64,000 bases of DNA, from contig NZ_CP071246.1 in assembly GCF_021496665.1 (NCBI RefSeq), forward strand, positions 992,001 through 1,056,000, written 5' to 3'. A model generated the notes under the pieces. The model ran no database searches and was not told the DNA's origin. It saw only the letters and a list, made by a program, of their open reading frames with translations. The position numbers and the translations under genes are program-made. This DNA comes from Corynebacterium sp. CNCTC7651 (GTDB lineage Bacteria; Actinomycetota; Actinomycetes; Mycobacteriales; Mycobacteriaceae). How positions within the stretch are numbered: the first letter of the stretch is position 1; the number at the start of each line of letters is the position of its first letter. This document shows, piece by piece, positions 35,216 to 51,030 of the stretch.

Positions 35216-36034
35216 ATGCCCCTCGATTTCAACGAACCGTTTACCGAGCGCACGCCCCGCGTAGTCAATGCTGCGAAACTGAAACGTGCGGCCGGTCGCA
35301 AGAAGGCGAAGGCGTTCCTCGCGGAGGGGGAGAACGCTGTTGAGGCCGCGGTAGCCACGGGTGCCGCCACCGACCTCTTTGTCACGGAGGAAGCCGCCGA
35401 GCGCTTCGAGGAGATCGTCCGCGCGGCCGGCTACATGAACGTATACACGCACGCGATCACAGAAAAGGCTGCAGACCACCTCGCGGACGCGGTGACCAGC
35501 ACCGGCATTTTCGCCGTCTGCCGCCCCGTCCTCTGGACCGTCCCCGCGATTCTGAAGGGCAACCCGAAGCTGGTCGCGGTGTGCGTGGAAACGAATGACC
35601 CGGGCAACGCCGGCACCATCATCCGCATCGCGGACGCCGTAGGCGCGGACGCTGTCATCTTCGCCGGCGACACCGTCGACCCTGAGTCTCCCAAGGTCGT
35701 CCGCTCCACCGCAGGCTCGCTCTTCCACATCCCAGTCGCCCGGGATCGCGACATCCGCAGGGTCATCGGCCAGCTTCAGGGCGCAGGCTTATCGACGTTC
35801 GCTACAACCATGCACGGCGAACTCAACCTCGCCCAGCCAGGTGATGCCCTTGCCCAGCCCACGGCGTGGCTATTCGGCAACGAGGCGCACGGTCTCGGCG
35901 AGGAACTCTTGGATTCCGCCGATCACCGCGTCTCCATCCCGATTCGGGGGAGCGCCGAGTCGTTGAACCTAGCTACCGCCGCGAGTATCTGTCTCTGGGA
36001 ATCCTCCAAAGCGCTCGGGGAGCACGAGGCTTGA
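35216..36034 (+). CDS. SpoU/TrmH-family rRNA 2'-O-methyltransferase
   Basis: This 272-aa protein has an N-terminal substrate-binding domain (RKKAKAFLAEGENAVEAAV) and a C-terminal SPOUT knot. The knot motifs are ETNDPGNAGTIIRIADAVGA (motif 1), PTAWLFGNEAHGLGEELL (motif 2) and RVSIPIRGSAESLNLATAAS (motif 3). It resembles TsnR/RlmB-like enzymes that methylate ribose in 23S rRNA. Position before pheS is usual in actinobacteria. Its 3' end overlaps the convergent gene by 66 bp. Confidence 0.9.
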   Translation: MPLDFNEPFTERTPRVVNAAKLKRAAGRKKAKAFLAEGENAVEAAVATGAATDLFVTEEAAERFEEIVRAAGYMNVYTHAITEKAADHLADAVTSTGIFAVCRPVLWTVPAILKGNPKLVAVCVETNDPGNAGTIIRIADAVGADAVIFAGDTVDPESPKVVRSTAGSLFHIPVARDRDIRRVIGQLQGAGLSTFATTMHGELNLAQPGDALAQPTAWLFGNEAHGLGEELLDSADHRVSIPIRGSAESLNLATAASICLWESSKALGEHEA

Positions 36035-36667
36035 GATAGTCCAACCAGTGCCCGGGTAGGTGGTTGGCATGGTCTCGTTGAGGCAGTCTTCGGTGGTCCT
36101 GTCTTCGGTGCCTCGTTTGAGGAATAACCCGTTTGCGTCAGCGAGCGATTGGATCATCCGCTCCTCGTCGTCGCCAAGGCCGTAGAACACCACGGTGAAG
36201 TCTTCCCGCAGCTCGATGAGGATGTTCTTGCTCTCGATAAAAACGTAGGTGGTCGTGAGGAGCTCGCTTTTGAGCGTGTCACGGATTAGGCGGTCGACAT
36301 CCTTTGCCGAGGATTCGAGGCCTTTCTCGCTCTCGAGGATGACTGTCGGGTACTGGTCTCGCTTGTGCCAGTATCCGGGCACGATGTCGATGTAATCCGC
36401 CCACGTGTATGCCGCCGTGAGCACGATGAACGCGTACCGGTCGATGAAGCGCGGCATGTAGTTGCGCTCCACGTGGAAGTAGTAGTGGAGGAAGGACTCG
36501 CTCATCCCGCGGAAGGGCACCACATCAAGTGTGTGGGCCGTGGGATCGCAGTACAGCCGCGCGATCTTGTCCCACCGCTCCTCAGGCAGCCGCTCGTCCC
36601 GCAGTTGCTGAAGCTTCTTGCGCCGCTTCTTGCCTAGCTTCTGCCTGCTCAGGTTGCTCTTGCCCAT
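35969..36667 (-). CDS. Hypothetical protein (232 aa)
   Basis: I do not recognise this protein. It begins MGKSNLSRQKLGKKRRKKLQ, a strongly basic stretch. The core is soluble and includes FLHYYFHVERNYMPRFIDRY and WADYIDIVPGYWHKRDQYP, with many aromatics. No signal peptide or membrane segment is seen. Its last 22 codons are antisense to the end of the rRNA methyltransferase gene, which is unusual and suggests that one 3' end is an extension. It sits between two toxin-antitoxin pairs, so it may be accessory. The start is not strongly supported (GAAGGC just upstream). Confidence 0.6.
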   Translation of the reverse strand: MGKSNLSRQKLGKKRRKKLQQLRDERLPEERWDKIARLYCDPTAHTLDVVPFRGMSESFLHYYFHVERNYMPRFIDRYAFIVLTAAYTWADYIDIVPGYWHKRDQYPTVILESEKGLESSAKDVDRLIRDTLKSELLTTTYVFIESKNILIELREDFTVVFYGLGDDEERMIQSLADANGLFLKRGTEDRTTEDCLNETMPTTYPGTGWTISSLVLPERFGGFPETDTRGGS

Positions 36668-36685
36668 GCCTTCGAACGGTACCGG

Positions 36686-37099
36686 CTAGTCGAGCCAAGG
36701 GTTGAAGAGGTTGACACCGGTGTGCTCGAAATCCTTGGTGTTGCCCGTGTATAGCGTCGCCTTGTGAAACTCGCTGACTGCCGCAATCGCAGCATCAGCG
36801 AATGTGATGGGGCGGTCCATGATTCTGCGCGCTGATCGGATTCGCCCGAATGCCTCCGCGGCATTTCCATCGAACGGAAGAATGAGCTCGGATCCGAGCA
36901 TTTCTGCCCAAACGCTGATCACTTCTTCAAGAGATTCTCTGCGCCGCCCATGGGGGAGAAGTTCAACACCGTAGCGCAGCTCCGCCAAAGTGATCGAGGT
37001 GATGCACACCTGATCGGCAGCGGCAGCAACCCTTCTTGCCACCTTCCCATCCGGGTTGGCAATCAAGTCTGAGATCACGTTCGTGTCGAGAATGATCAC
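36686..37099 (-). CDS. PIN-domain toxin (VapC/FitB family), second pair
   Basis: This 137-aa PIN-domain ribonuclease has D5 in MIILDTNVISDL, Glu in ITLAELRYGVELLPHG, Asp in TFADAAIAAVSEF and YTGNTKDFEHTGVNLFNPW at the end. It is a diverged relative of the toxin at 34466, sharing the R-R-I-M-D-R-P-I pattern and the NPW terminus, but not a recent duplicate. Its start overlaps the antitoxin stop by 4 bp. Confidence 0.88.
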   Translation of the reverse strand: MIILDTNVISDLIANPDGKVARRVAAAADQVCITSITLAELRYGVELLPHGRRRESLEEVISVWAEMLGSELILPFDGNAAEAFGRIRSARRIMDRPITFADAAIAAVSEFHKATLYTGNTKDFEHTGVNLFNPWLD

Positions 37100-37329
37100 G
37101 AGAACGGCACCCGGTCATCATCGTATTCCCGTGCTGGAATAGTGAGTTCGGGGAATCCTCCTGTTTCCGACAGTGCATCGAGTAGTGCCTGACCCGCGTT
37201 CCGATCTCCCACGGACTCAGACAGAATCCGTCGCACCTCAGCTTCCATTGAGACACCATTCTGACGTGCGCGTTCGGCCAACTTGGCCTTTACGCCGTCA
37301 TCCAAGTTTCGCACGATGATGGATGCCAC
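37096..37329 (-). CDS. Ribbon-helix-helix antitoxin (FitA/VapB family), second pair
   Basis: This is a 77-aa antitoxin starting at GTG 37329 behind GGAGG; the open frame reaches an ATG at 37350 but that has no suitable site. SIIVRNLDDGVKAKLAERAR and GVSMEAEVRRILSESV give the Arc-like fold. The tail REYDDDRVPFS resembles the first pair's RVIDERKVDFS. Same length as the antitoxin at 34891, so the two modules belong to one family. Confidence 0.86.
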   Translation of the reverse strand: MASIIVRNLDDGVKAKLAERARQNGVSMEAEVRRILSESVGDRNAGQALLDALSETGGFPELTIPAREYDDDRVPFS

Positions 37330-37537
37330 GTTAGTTACCTCCTGCATCACAACAATGGTGGTAGATATCGCGACGATATCAGTTTGTGAGGTGTCAAACC
37401 GTCTTCACCTTAGATTGCCCGCTGCCAACGGCCCGAGGTAAGTACTGTCAGTACCGGTGAGCGAGGGATAGGTCAATCAAGCCAGTCCTCGAAGCCGACG
37501 GGCCCGGACCTCGCGGGTATGCTTGTCTGCGTTTTGA

Positions 37538-38620
<1,083 letters not shown>

Positions 38621-38638
38621 GGGCAGGAGAGAGAGAAC

Positions 38639-41191
38639 ATGCTGATTTCAAAGAACTGGATCACTGACCTGCTCAATGGCGCGGGCAACAGCTTCAACCC
38701 GACGGACGAGGAGCTGGATGCCGGCTTCGTGCGCGTCGGCTTCGAAACTGAGGGCTACCAGCCGCTGCCGGAAACCACCGGCCCGCTGGTTATCGGCCGC
38801 GTGCTGGAGATTGAGGAGCTCGAGGGCTTCAAAAAGCCGATCCGCTACTGCCAGGTTGACGTCGGCCAGGCGAACGGCACCGGCGAACCGCAGGGGATCA
38901 TCTGCGGTGCCCGCAACTTCCAAGAGGGCGACACCGTGATCGTCTCCCTCCCGGGCGCTGTCCTCCCGGGCGGGTTCGAGATCGCCGCGCGTGAGACGTA
39001 CGGCCACATCTCCAACGGCATGATGGCCTCCGCCGCGGAGCTCGGGCTCACTGCGAAGAGCGAGGGCATTATCACGCTTGCCGACGCTTCCGTGCAAGCC
39101 TCCGGGCTCGAACCCGGCCAGGATGCCCGCGAGGTGCTCGGCTCCGACGACACTGTCTTCGAGGTCAACATCACCCCGGATCGCGGCTACGCGCTGTCCG
39201 CACGCGGCCTGACTCGCGAGATCGCCTCCGCGTTCGGTCTCGACTTCACCGATGTTGTTGAAGACCCCTCCGTTGCTGGGGTGGACGTGAGCAAGGTGCC
39301 GTCGATAAGCGGGGAGCTCCTGCCCATCACCCTGGAGCCGTCCACGAAGGCGAAGCGCTTCGGCCTGCGCAAGGTTGAGGGGATCGACCCGAAGGCGCAG
39401 GCACCGTTCTGGATGCAGCGCGCGCTGATGCTGTCCGGCATCCGCTCCGTGAACGCGGCGACGGACGTGACAAACTTCGTGATGCTGCTGACGGGCCAGC
39501 CGATGCACGCGTTCGACGCGGACAAGATTGCCGGCGGCCTGCGCGTGCACAACGCGCAAGGCGGCGAGGAGTTTGAGACGCTGGACCACACCAAGCGCAC
39601 CCTGCTGCCGACGGATGTGGTGATCTCGGACGACAACGGCATCCAGTCCCTCGCTGGTGTCATGGGCGGCACCACCTCAGAAATCTCGGATGAGACGGTG
39701 AACGTTTACTTCGAGGCCGCGACGTGGGATGAGCTGACCGTGGCCAAGACGGCGCGCCACCACAAGCTCTCCTCGGAGGCGTCGCGCCGCTTCGAGCGCG
39801 GCGTGGACCCGGCAATCGTCGAGGCATCGCTGGATATCGCGTGCGCACTGCTTGTCGGCGCCGCCGGGGGCACCATCTCGCCGCAGGCCACCATCGTGGG
39901 TGAGGTGCCGGCGCGCGAGGCGATTGAGCTGCGCGCGGGCCGCGCCGGCGAGCTGATCGGCGTGGAGTACGCGACCGAGACCGTGATCAAGCGGCTGGAA
40001 GAGGTCGGCTGCACCGTTGAGCGCGGCGATGCGCAGGCTGGTGCGGACGAGGTCCTGCGCGTGACCCCGCCGACCTGGCGCGGCGATCTCACTGTGCCGG
40101 TGGAGCTGATCGAAGAGGTCGTGCGCCTCGAGGGCTTGGACGACATCCCGTCTGTCCTGCCCACGCCGGTTGGCGGCCGGGGCTTGAGCCCGCTGCAGCG
40201 CCGCCGCCGCGCGGTGACGCACGCGCTGGCGTACTCCGGGTACGCGGAGATCATCCCCACGCCGTTTATAAAGAACACCACCTTTGATACCTGGGGCCTG
40301 GAGGCGGAGGACCCGCGCCGCAACACCGTGAAGGTGCAGAACCCGCTGGACGCGGACTACAGCATTTTGGCCACCACGCTGCTGCCGTCCATGCTGGAGG
40401 CCATCGGTCGAAACGTTGCTCGCGGCCGCCACGATCTGGCGATCTACTCGGTTGCGCAGACATCTGTGAAGCGCGCAGATGTCTCCCCGCTGCCAAGCGT
40501 GGCCGCGCGCCCGGATGAGGCGACGCTGGCGGAGCTCATTGATTCCCTCCCGGAGCAGCACTTGCACGCAGCCACCGTGGCGGTGGGGCAGCAGGAGCTG
40601 GACGGCCCGTTTGGCAAGGGCCGCGACTACACCTGGGCGGATGCGATTCAGTCCGCACGCGTGGCCGCTGCGGCCGCCGGTGTGGCCCTAGACGTTGCAG
40701 CCGCGCAGCAACTGCCGTGGCACCCGGGCCGCTGTGCCGCGCTGACTGTGACAACCGCAGAAGGCGAGAAGATCATTGTTGGCTATGCGGGCGAGCTACA
40801 CCCGCAGGTGCTGGAGGCCCTGGACCTTCCGGCCCGCACCTGCGCAATGGAGCTGGACCTTACCGCGCTGCCGTTCAACCAGGTGCTGCCTGCGCCAATG
40901 CTGTCTTCCTTCCCGGCAGTGAACCAGGACATCGCGCTTGTGGTGGAAGAGGACGTCCCGGCCGAGGCCGTGCGCCGCACCATCGAGTCCGCCGCCGGCG
41001 AGCTGCTGGAGAGCGTGGCACTGTTCGACGTGTATCGCTCGGAGCAGCTGGGTGAAGGGAAGAAGTCGCTCGCATTCGGCCTGGTGTTCCGCGCTGGGGA
41101 TAAGACCCTCACTGAAGACGAAGCCTCCGAGGCCCGTCTGCGCGCCGCGGAAGCTGCCGCGAAGGAGCACAACGCGACGATGCGAGGGTAA
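38639..41191 (+). CDS. pheT: Phenylalanyl-tRNA synthetase beta subunit
   Basis: This 850-aa partner of PheS has, in order, an N-terminal tRNA-binding OB domain (residues 40-155, with GVVIG-like VIGRVLEIEELEGF and IICGARNFQEGD), the B3/B4 editing region (YFEAATWDE, LSSEASRRFERGVDP), B5, a catalytic-like core and a C-terminal anticodon-binding FDX-ACB domain (LSSFPAVNQDIALVVEEDV). The ATG lies behind GCAGGAGAG. The GCTTATCGACG word (minus orientation at 39300) forces a rare ATA Ile codon here. Confidence 0.96.
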   Translation: MLISKNWITDLLNGAGNSFNPTDEELDAGFVRVGFETEGYQPLPETTGPLVIGRVLEIEELEGFKKPIRYCQVDVGQANGTGEPQGIICGARNFQEGDTVIVSLPGAVLPGGFEIAARETYGHISNGMMASAAELGLTAKSEGIITLADASVQASGLEPGQDAREVLGSDDTVFEVNITPDRGYALSARGLTREIASAFGLDFTDVVEDPSVAGVDVSKVPSISGELLPITLEPSTKAKRFGLRKVEGIDPKAQAPFWMQRALMLSGIRSVNAATDVTNFVMLLTGQPMHAFDADKIAGGLRVHNAQGGEEFETLDHTKRTLLPTDVVISDDNGIQSLAGVMGGTTSEISDETVNVYFEAATWDELTVAKTARHHKLSSEASRRFERGVDPAIVEASLDIACALLVGAAGGTISPQATIVGEVPAREAIELRAGRAGELIGVEYATETVIKRLEEVGCTVERGDAQAGADEVLRVTPPTWRGDLTVPVELIEEVVRLEGLDDIPSVLPTPVGGRGLSPLQRRRRAVTHALAYSGYAEIIPTPFIKNTTFDTWGLEAEDPRRNTVKVQNPLDADYSILATTLLPSMLEAIGRNVARGRHDLAIYSVAQTSVKRADVSPLPSVAARPDEATLAELIDSLPEQHLHAATVAVGQQELDGPFGKGRDYTWADAIQSARVAAAAAGVALDVAAAQQLPWHPGRCAALTVTTAEGEKIIVGYAGELHPQVLEALDLPARTCAMELDLTALPFNQVLPAPMLSSFPAVNQDIALVVEEDVPAEAVRRTIESAAGELLESVALFDVYRSEQLGEGKKSLAFGLVFRAGDKTLTEDEASEARLRAAEAAAKEHNATMRG

Positions 41192-41235
41192 CGAATAGTT
41201 TGCGGCAAGATGCATAATCTGCTACGTTTGCCGTT

Positions 41236-42291
41236 ATGACTATTTCCGTTGCGGTTGCCGGGGCGACCGGGTACGCGGGTGGAGAAATTCTCCGCCTCCT
41301 GCTCAGTCACCCGGCTTTTGTGGCTGGTGAGCTAGAAATTGGAGCGCTGACCGGCAACTCTAGCGCTGGTCTTCGCTTCGGGCGGCTTGTGCCTCACCTC
41401 CCGCAGTTGGCGGACAGGGTGGTGGAGGAAACGGACGTCGACACGCTGGCAAAGCACGACGTGGTGTTCCTTGGCCTCCCGCACGGGTACTCTGCCGCGA
41501 TTGCCGCCGCGTTGCCGGAGGAAACCCTGGTGATTGACTGCGGGGCAGACTTCCGCCTGCGCAGCGCGCGGGAGTGGGAGAACTACTACTACTCCCCGCA
41601 CGCCGGTACCTGGCCGTACGGAATCCCGGAGATGCCGGGTCACCGCGAGCAGATCGCGAACGCTCGGCGCATCGCGGTGCCGGGTTGCTTTCCGACGGGG
41701 GCTACGCTGGCCGCCCTGCCCGCAGTCAAGGCCGGTGTTGTGAAGCCTGATCTGCGGGTGGTGTCCGTGACCGGTGTCTCGGGTGCGGGGAAGAAGGCGT
41801 CGGTAGGCATGCTCGGCTCCGAAACCATGGGGTCACTGAGGGCGTACAACACCGCTGGTAGGCACCGCCACACTCCGGAGATTGCGCAGAACATCTCCGA
41901 GGTGACCAACAAAGAAGTCACCGTGAGCTTCACGCCGGTGCTGGCGCCGCTGCCGCGCGGCATCCTCACCACCGTCACCGCGCCGATTGCGGACGACGTT
42001 CGCGTGGCCAAAATCGACTCGCAGCTGCGCGGCGCGTACGAAGAGATGTACGGGGACGAGCCGTTCATCTGGCTCCTGCCGGAGGATGAGCTACCGGAGA
42101 CGCAAAACGTTGTCGGCTCCAACATGTGCCACATCCAGGCCGAGATCGACCTGCACGCTGGCGTGGTGCTGATGACCTCTGCGATTGACAACCTGACCAA
42201 GGGCACGGGCGGCGCTGCGGTCCAGTGCATGAACATCGCGCTTGGTTTTGAAGAGACCGCCGGCCTGCCCCGCCAGGGCGTGGCCCCGTAA
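41236..42291 (+). CDS. argC: N-acetyl-gamma-glutamyl-phosphate reductase
   Basis: This is the third step of arginine synthesis, reducing N-acetylglutamyl phosphate to the semialdehyde. The 351-aa protein has the NADP fold [20 protein letters not shown] and the catalytic Cys in [14 protein letters not shown]. It is first gene of the arg cluster, 44 bp after pheT. That gap contains ATGCATAATCTGC, which could hold a promoter -10 and a weak ArgR-like half-site, but this is not certain. Confidence 0.96.
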   Translation: MTISVAVAGATGYAGGEILRLLLSHPAFVAGELEIGALTGNSSAGLRFGRLVPHLPQLADRVVEETDVDTLAKHDVVFLGLPHGYSAAIAAALPEETLVIDCGADFRLRSAREWENYYYSPHAGTWPYGIPEMPGHREQIANARRIAVPGCFPTGATLAALPAVKAGVVKPDLRVVSVTGVSGAGKKASVGMLGSETMGSLRAYNTAGRHRHTPEIAQNISEVTNKEVTVSFTPVLAPLPRGILTTVTAPIADDVRVAKIDSQLRGAYEEMYGDEPFIWLLPEDELPETQNVVGSNMCHIQAEIDLHAGVVLMTSAIDNLTKGTGGAAVQCMNIALGFEETAGLPRQGVAP

Positions 42292-42303
42292 GGAGGAGTT
42301 GGA

Positions 42304-43470
42304 ATGACTGGAAGTGTAACTGCGCCGCAGGGTTTCGCCGCTGCGGGCCACACCGCCGGCATCAAGCCGTCCGGCAAGCCGGATATGGCGCTGGTGCTCA
42401 ACGAGGGCCCGGAGTTCAACGCCGCCGCGGTGTTCACCCGCAACAAGGTGTTCGCCTCCCCGGTGAAAATCAGCCGCGAGGCTGTGGCGAACGGCCAGCT
42501 CAAAGCCGTGCTGTTCAACTCCGGCAATGCGAACGCCTGCAACGGCGCGCAGGGCGACGCGGATGCGCGCGAGGCCCAGGCGCTGGCAGCGGAGAAGCTC
42601 GGCGTGGACGCCGGCGATGTGGCCGTGTGCTCCACCGGCTTGATCGGCGAGCTGCTGCCCATGGACAAGATCAGGGCTGGCGTAGAGGCGGTGGCCGGCG
42701 GGCTGGGAAGCGACGCCGCCCATGGTGCCGCCGCGGCGGAGGCGATCTTGACCACGGATACCGTGGCCAAGGAAGCCAAGGTGGAGCGAGATGGATGGAC
42801 CGTCGGCGCGATGGGCAAGGGCGTGGGCATGATGGCGCCGTCGCTGGCCACGATGCTTGTGGTGATCACTACGGATGCGTCGGCAAGCAAGGATGCTCTC
42901 GACGCCGCCCTGCGCAAGGCCACGGCGGTGACCTTTGACACCTTGGACATCGATGGGTCTACCTCCACCAATGACACGGTGATTGTCCTGGCCAACGGCG
43001 CCAGCGGCCTGACCCCCGCGCAGGAAGAGCTGGATGAGGCGATCCACGCGGTATGCGCCGACTTGGCCGCCCAGATGCAGGCAGATGCGGAGGGCGTGAC
43101 CAAGCGCGTCACCATCACCGTCACCGGCACTGCGGATGATGCGCAGGCGCTTAACGCCGCCCGCACCATCGGCCGCGACAACCTGTTCAAGTGCGCCATG
43201 TTCGGCTCGGATCCGAACTGGGGCCGCACCCTCGCGGCCGTGGGCATGGCGGATGCGGAGATGGATGCGGAGAACATCTCGGTGAGCTTCAACGGCCAGC
43301 CGGTGTGCGAGCGCTCGGCGGGCACGCCGGGCGCCCGCGAGGTGGACCTTTCCGGTGAAGATATCGCCGTGGAGGTGGATTTGGGCACCGGCGGGCCGGG
43401 CAAGGCCACCGTGCGCACCACCGACCTGTCGCACGCCTACGTGGAGATCAACTCCGCCTACAGCACCTAA
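42304..43470 (+). CDS. argJ: Bifunctional ornithine acetyltransferase / N-acetylglutamate synthase
   Basis: ArgJ recycles the acetyl group from N-acetylornithine to glutamate. The 388-aa precursor contains the self-cleavage region [17 protein letters not shown], where the protein is cut before the Thr in ATML to form alpha and beta chains. Other conserved stretches are [17 protein letters not shown] and [26 protein letters not shown] precedes the ATG. Together with argC and argB it gives the cyclic pathway. Confidence 0.96.
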   Translation: MTGSVTAPQGFAAAGHTAGIKPSGKPDMALVLNEGPEFNAAAVFTRNKVFASPVKISREAVANGQLKAVLFNSGNANACNGAQGDADAREAQALAAEKLGVDAGDVAVCSTGLIGELLPMDKIRAGVEAVAGGLGSDAAHGAAAAEAILTTDTVAKEAKVERDGWTVGAMGKGVGMMAPSLATMLVVITTDASASKDALDAALRKATAVTFDTLDIDGSTSTNDTVIVLANGASGLTPAQEELDEAIHAVCADLAAQMQADAEGVTKRVTITVTGTADDAQALNAARTIGRDNLFKCAMFGSDPNWGRTLAAVGMADAEMDAENISVSFNGQPVCERSAGTPGAREVDLSGEDIAVEVDLGTGGPGKATVRTTDLSHAYVEINSAYST

Positions 43471-43485
43471 AGAAAGAACCGACAC

Positions 43486-44435
43486 ATGGATGTAGAAGCG
43501 ATCAGCGCGAACCTGAGTAATGAGGCCCGCGCCCACGTGCTCGCGGAAGCGCTGCCGTGGCTGCAGCACTACCGCGACAAGATTGTGGTGGTGAAGTACG
43601 GCGGCAACGCGATGATCGATGAGGACCTCAAGGCCGCCTTCGCCGCGGACATGGTGTTCCTGCGCACTGTCGGCGCGAAGCCTGTGGTGGTGCACGGCGG
43701 CGGCCCGCAGATCTCCGCGATGATGAAGCGCCTGGGCCTTGACGGAGGCGAATTTGTCGGCGGCTTCCGTGTGACCACGCCGGAAATCCTGGACGTGGTG
43801 CGCATGGTGCTCTTTGGCCAAGTGGGACGCGATTTGCTGGGGAAAATCAACTCCCACGGCCCCTACGCGGTGGGCACGTCCGGCGAGGATGCGGGCCTAT
43901 TCACGGCGGAAAAGCGCTACGTGGAGGTGGACGGGGAGCAGCTGGACATCGGCCTGGTGGGCACGATCACGGACGTGAACCCGTCCGCGGTGATGGACAT
44001 CATCGAGGCCGGCCGCATCCCCGTGGTCTCCGGCATTGCTCCGGGCGCGGACGGCAACGTGTACAACATCAACGCGGATGAGGCCGCGGGTGCGCTCGCG
44101 GCGGCGATCGGCGCGGAGCGCCTAGTGGTGCTCACCAACGTTGAGGGGCTGTACACCGATTGGCCGGACAAAGATTCGCTGCTGTCCAAGATCGAGGTGG
44201 GCGAGCTGGAGAAGATGATGCCGCGGCTGGATAGCGGCATGATCCCCAAGATGGAGGCTTGCCTCACCGCCGTGAAGGGCGGCGTGCGCGCTGCCCACGT
44301 CATCGACGGCCGCATCGCCCACTCCGTGCTGCTGGAGCTGCTGACCATGGGCGGCATCGGCACCATGGTGCTGCCGGACGCGTACGATCTGGCGCACTAC
44401 CCGGACGGCACCGTGTTCAGGAAGGACGAGGCGAA

Positions 44436-44439
<4 letters not shown>
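43486..44439 (+). CDS. argB: Acetylglutamate kinase
   Basis: It phosphorylates N-acetylglutamate, usually the arginine-inhibited step in organisms with ArgJ. The 317-aa protein has [40 protein letters not shown] and the nucleotide region [20 protein letters not shown]. The N-terminal helix ([12 protein letters not shown]) is of the type linked to hexameric, arginine-sensitive enzymes. Its stop overlaps the argD start (GTGA). Confidence 0.96.
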
Positions 44440-47082
<2,643 letters not shown>

Positions 47083-47139
47083 CGCCACCCACTATCCTCA
47101 AAGGTCGAACCAAAACTTTTTCTCAAGGAGCTTTTGCAT

Positions 47140-49786
<2,647 letters not shown>

Positions 49787-49821
49787 CAGCGCTATCGTTT
49801 AGGGCACTCTACGATGGCCGT

Positions 49822-51030
49822 ATGAGTGTTCCCAGTAGTGCATCGAGCACGACGAATGGCACCAAGCGTGGAGGGCGTGGACTGACCGTCCTGCTTGGTG
49901 TCATTTTGCTGTGCGTGGTGGTGGCCGCGGTAGCTCTGGGCCGGGGAGGCCTTGGTGGAGGCGGCACCTCCGACACGGAAAACGACGGCGCTGGCGGCGG
50001 CCTCCGCGGCGGTGCGGGGGTGACCAAGGTCCACGGCGTCATCGGCTCCGAGAAGCGCGGCTACTTCGAGGACCCAGACGTTGTCGCGCGGTTGAAAGAG
50101 CTTGGGTACGAGGTGAGTATTTCCACCGCCGGCTCCCGCCAGATTGCCACCGGCACGGACATTGCCGCGCAGGATTTTGTTTTCCCGTCGTCCGCCCCGG
50201 CAACGCAGAAGGTGCGGGAGCAGGTATCTGGCGCTAGCGCGGAGTTCCCGTTCTTTTCTCCGATGGCCGTGGCCAGCTGGCAGACCATCGCGGACATTCT
50301 TGAGGAGCAGGGAGTAGTCCACCAGGAAAACGGCGCGTACGTGCTGGACATGGCAAAGTACGTGGACTTGGCGCAGTCCGGAACCCGCTGGCGCGACCTT
50401 TCGGATGCGTTCCCGTCTCCGCGCAACGTGCAGATCCGCTCCACGGACATCCGCACGTCCAACTCCGCCGCGATGTACCTGAGCGTGCTTGCGTGGGAAT
50501 TCCAACAGCGCGACCCAGCCCGCGGGGATGATGTGGGCTACTTGGTTGAGCAGATCTCCCCGTTCTTCACTGGCCAGGGCTACTCCGAGTCCTCCTCTTC
50601 GGGCCCGTTCGCGGAGTACCTGAGCCAGGGTATGGGTGCCGCACCGATGGTGATGGTCTACGAGGCCCAGTTCATCGGCGAGCAGATGAGCCCCACCTCC
50701 CGCATCCGGGACGACATGGTGCTGTTCCACTTGAGCCCGACTGTGCTGGCCAACCATGGCATTGTGGGCGTGACCCCGGAGGGCAAGGAGCTCGCCCGGC
50801 TGCTGACCGCTGATGCGCAGTTGCAGCAGCTCGCGGCCCGCCACGGGTTCCGCCCAGCCACCGCGGGCTCGCTGGCGGAGGAGATGGAGCAGCACGGCTT
50901 GCAGCCGCCGGCGGACTACGTCAATTCCATCGACCCGCCGAACTATGACCGCTTGGAGCAGTTGATTGACGGGGTGGGCATGCGCTACGGCACGCTCGCA
51001 CCGCCGCCGAAGCAGGAGGAGGAAGAGTAG
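49822..51030 (+). CDS. Membrane-anchored binding-protein-like protein
   Basis: This 402-aa protein from ATG 49822 has a short Ser/Thr-rich cytoplasmic N-terminus, one hydrophobic helix (residues 24-45, LTVLLGVILLCVVVAAVALG), a Gly-rich linker, then an extracellular domain. The domain opens VTKVHGVIGSEKRGYFEDPD and includes VRIRSTD-like IRSTDIRTSNSAAMYLSVLA, the pattern of type II periplasmic binding proteins. It ends in an acidic EEEE tail. Its stop overlaps the GTG of the next gene. Ligand unknown. It is the first of three coupled envelope genes between argH and tyrS. Confidence 0.65.
   Translation: MSVPSSASSTTNGTKRGGRGLTVLLGVILLCVVVAAVALGRGGLGGGGTSDTENDGAGGGLRGGAGVTKVHGVIGSEKRGYFEDPDVVARLKELGYEVSISTAGSRQIATGTDIAAQDFVFPSSAPATQKVREQVSGASAEFPFFSPMAVASWQTIADILEEQGVVHQENGAYVLDMAKYVDLAQSGTRWRDLSDAFPSPRNVQIRSTDIRTSNSAAMYLSVLAWEFQQRDPARGDDVGYLVEQISPFFTGQGYSESSSSGPFAEYLSQGMGAAPMVMVYEAQFIGEQMSPTSRIRDDMVLFHLSPTVLANHGIVGVTPEGKELARLLTADAQLQQLAARHGFRPATAGSLAEEMEQHGLQPPADYVNSIDPPNYDRLEQLIDGVGMRYGTLAPPPKQEEEE

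Noticed and set aside
41640..43857. Two long antisense frames over argC, argJ and argB
   Set aside because: Both mirror intact arg genes and encode Ser/Ala- or His/Arg-rich strings without family motifs.
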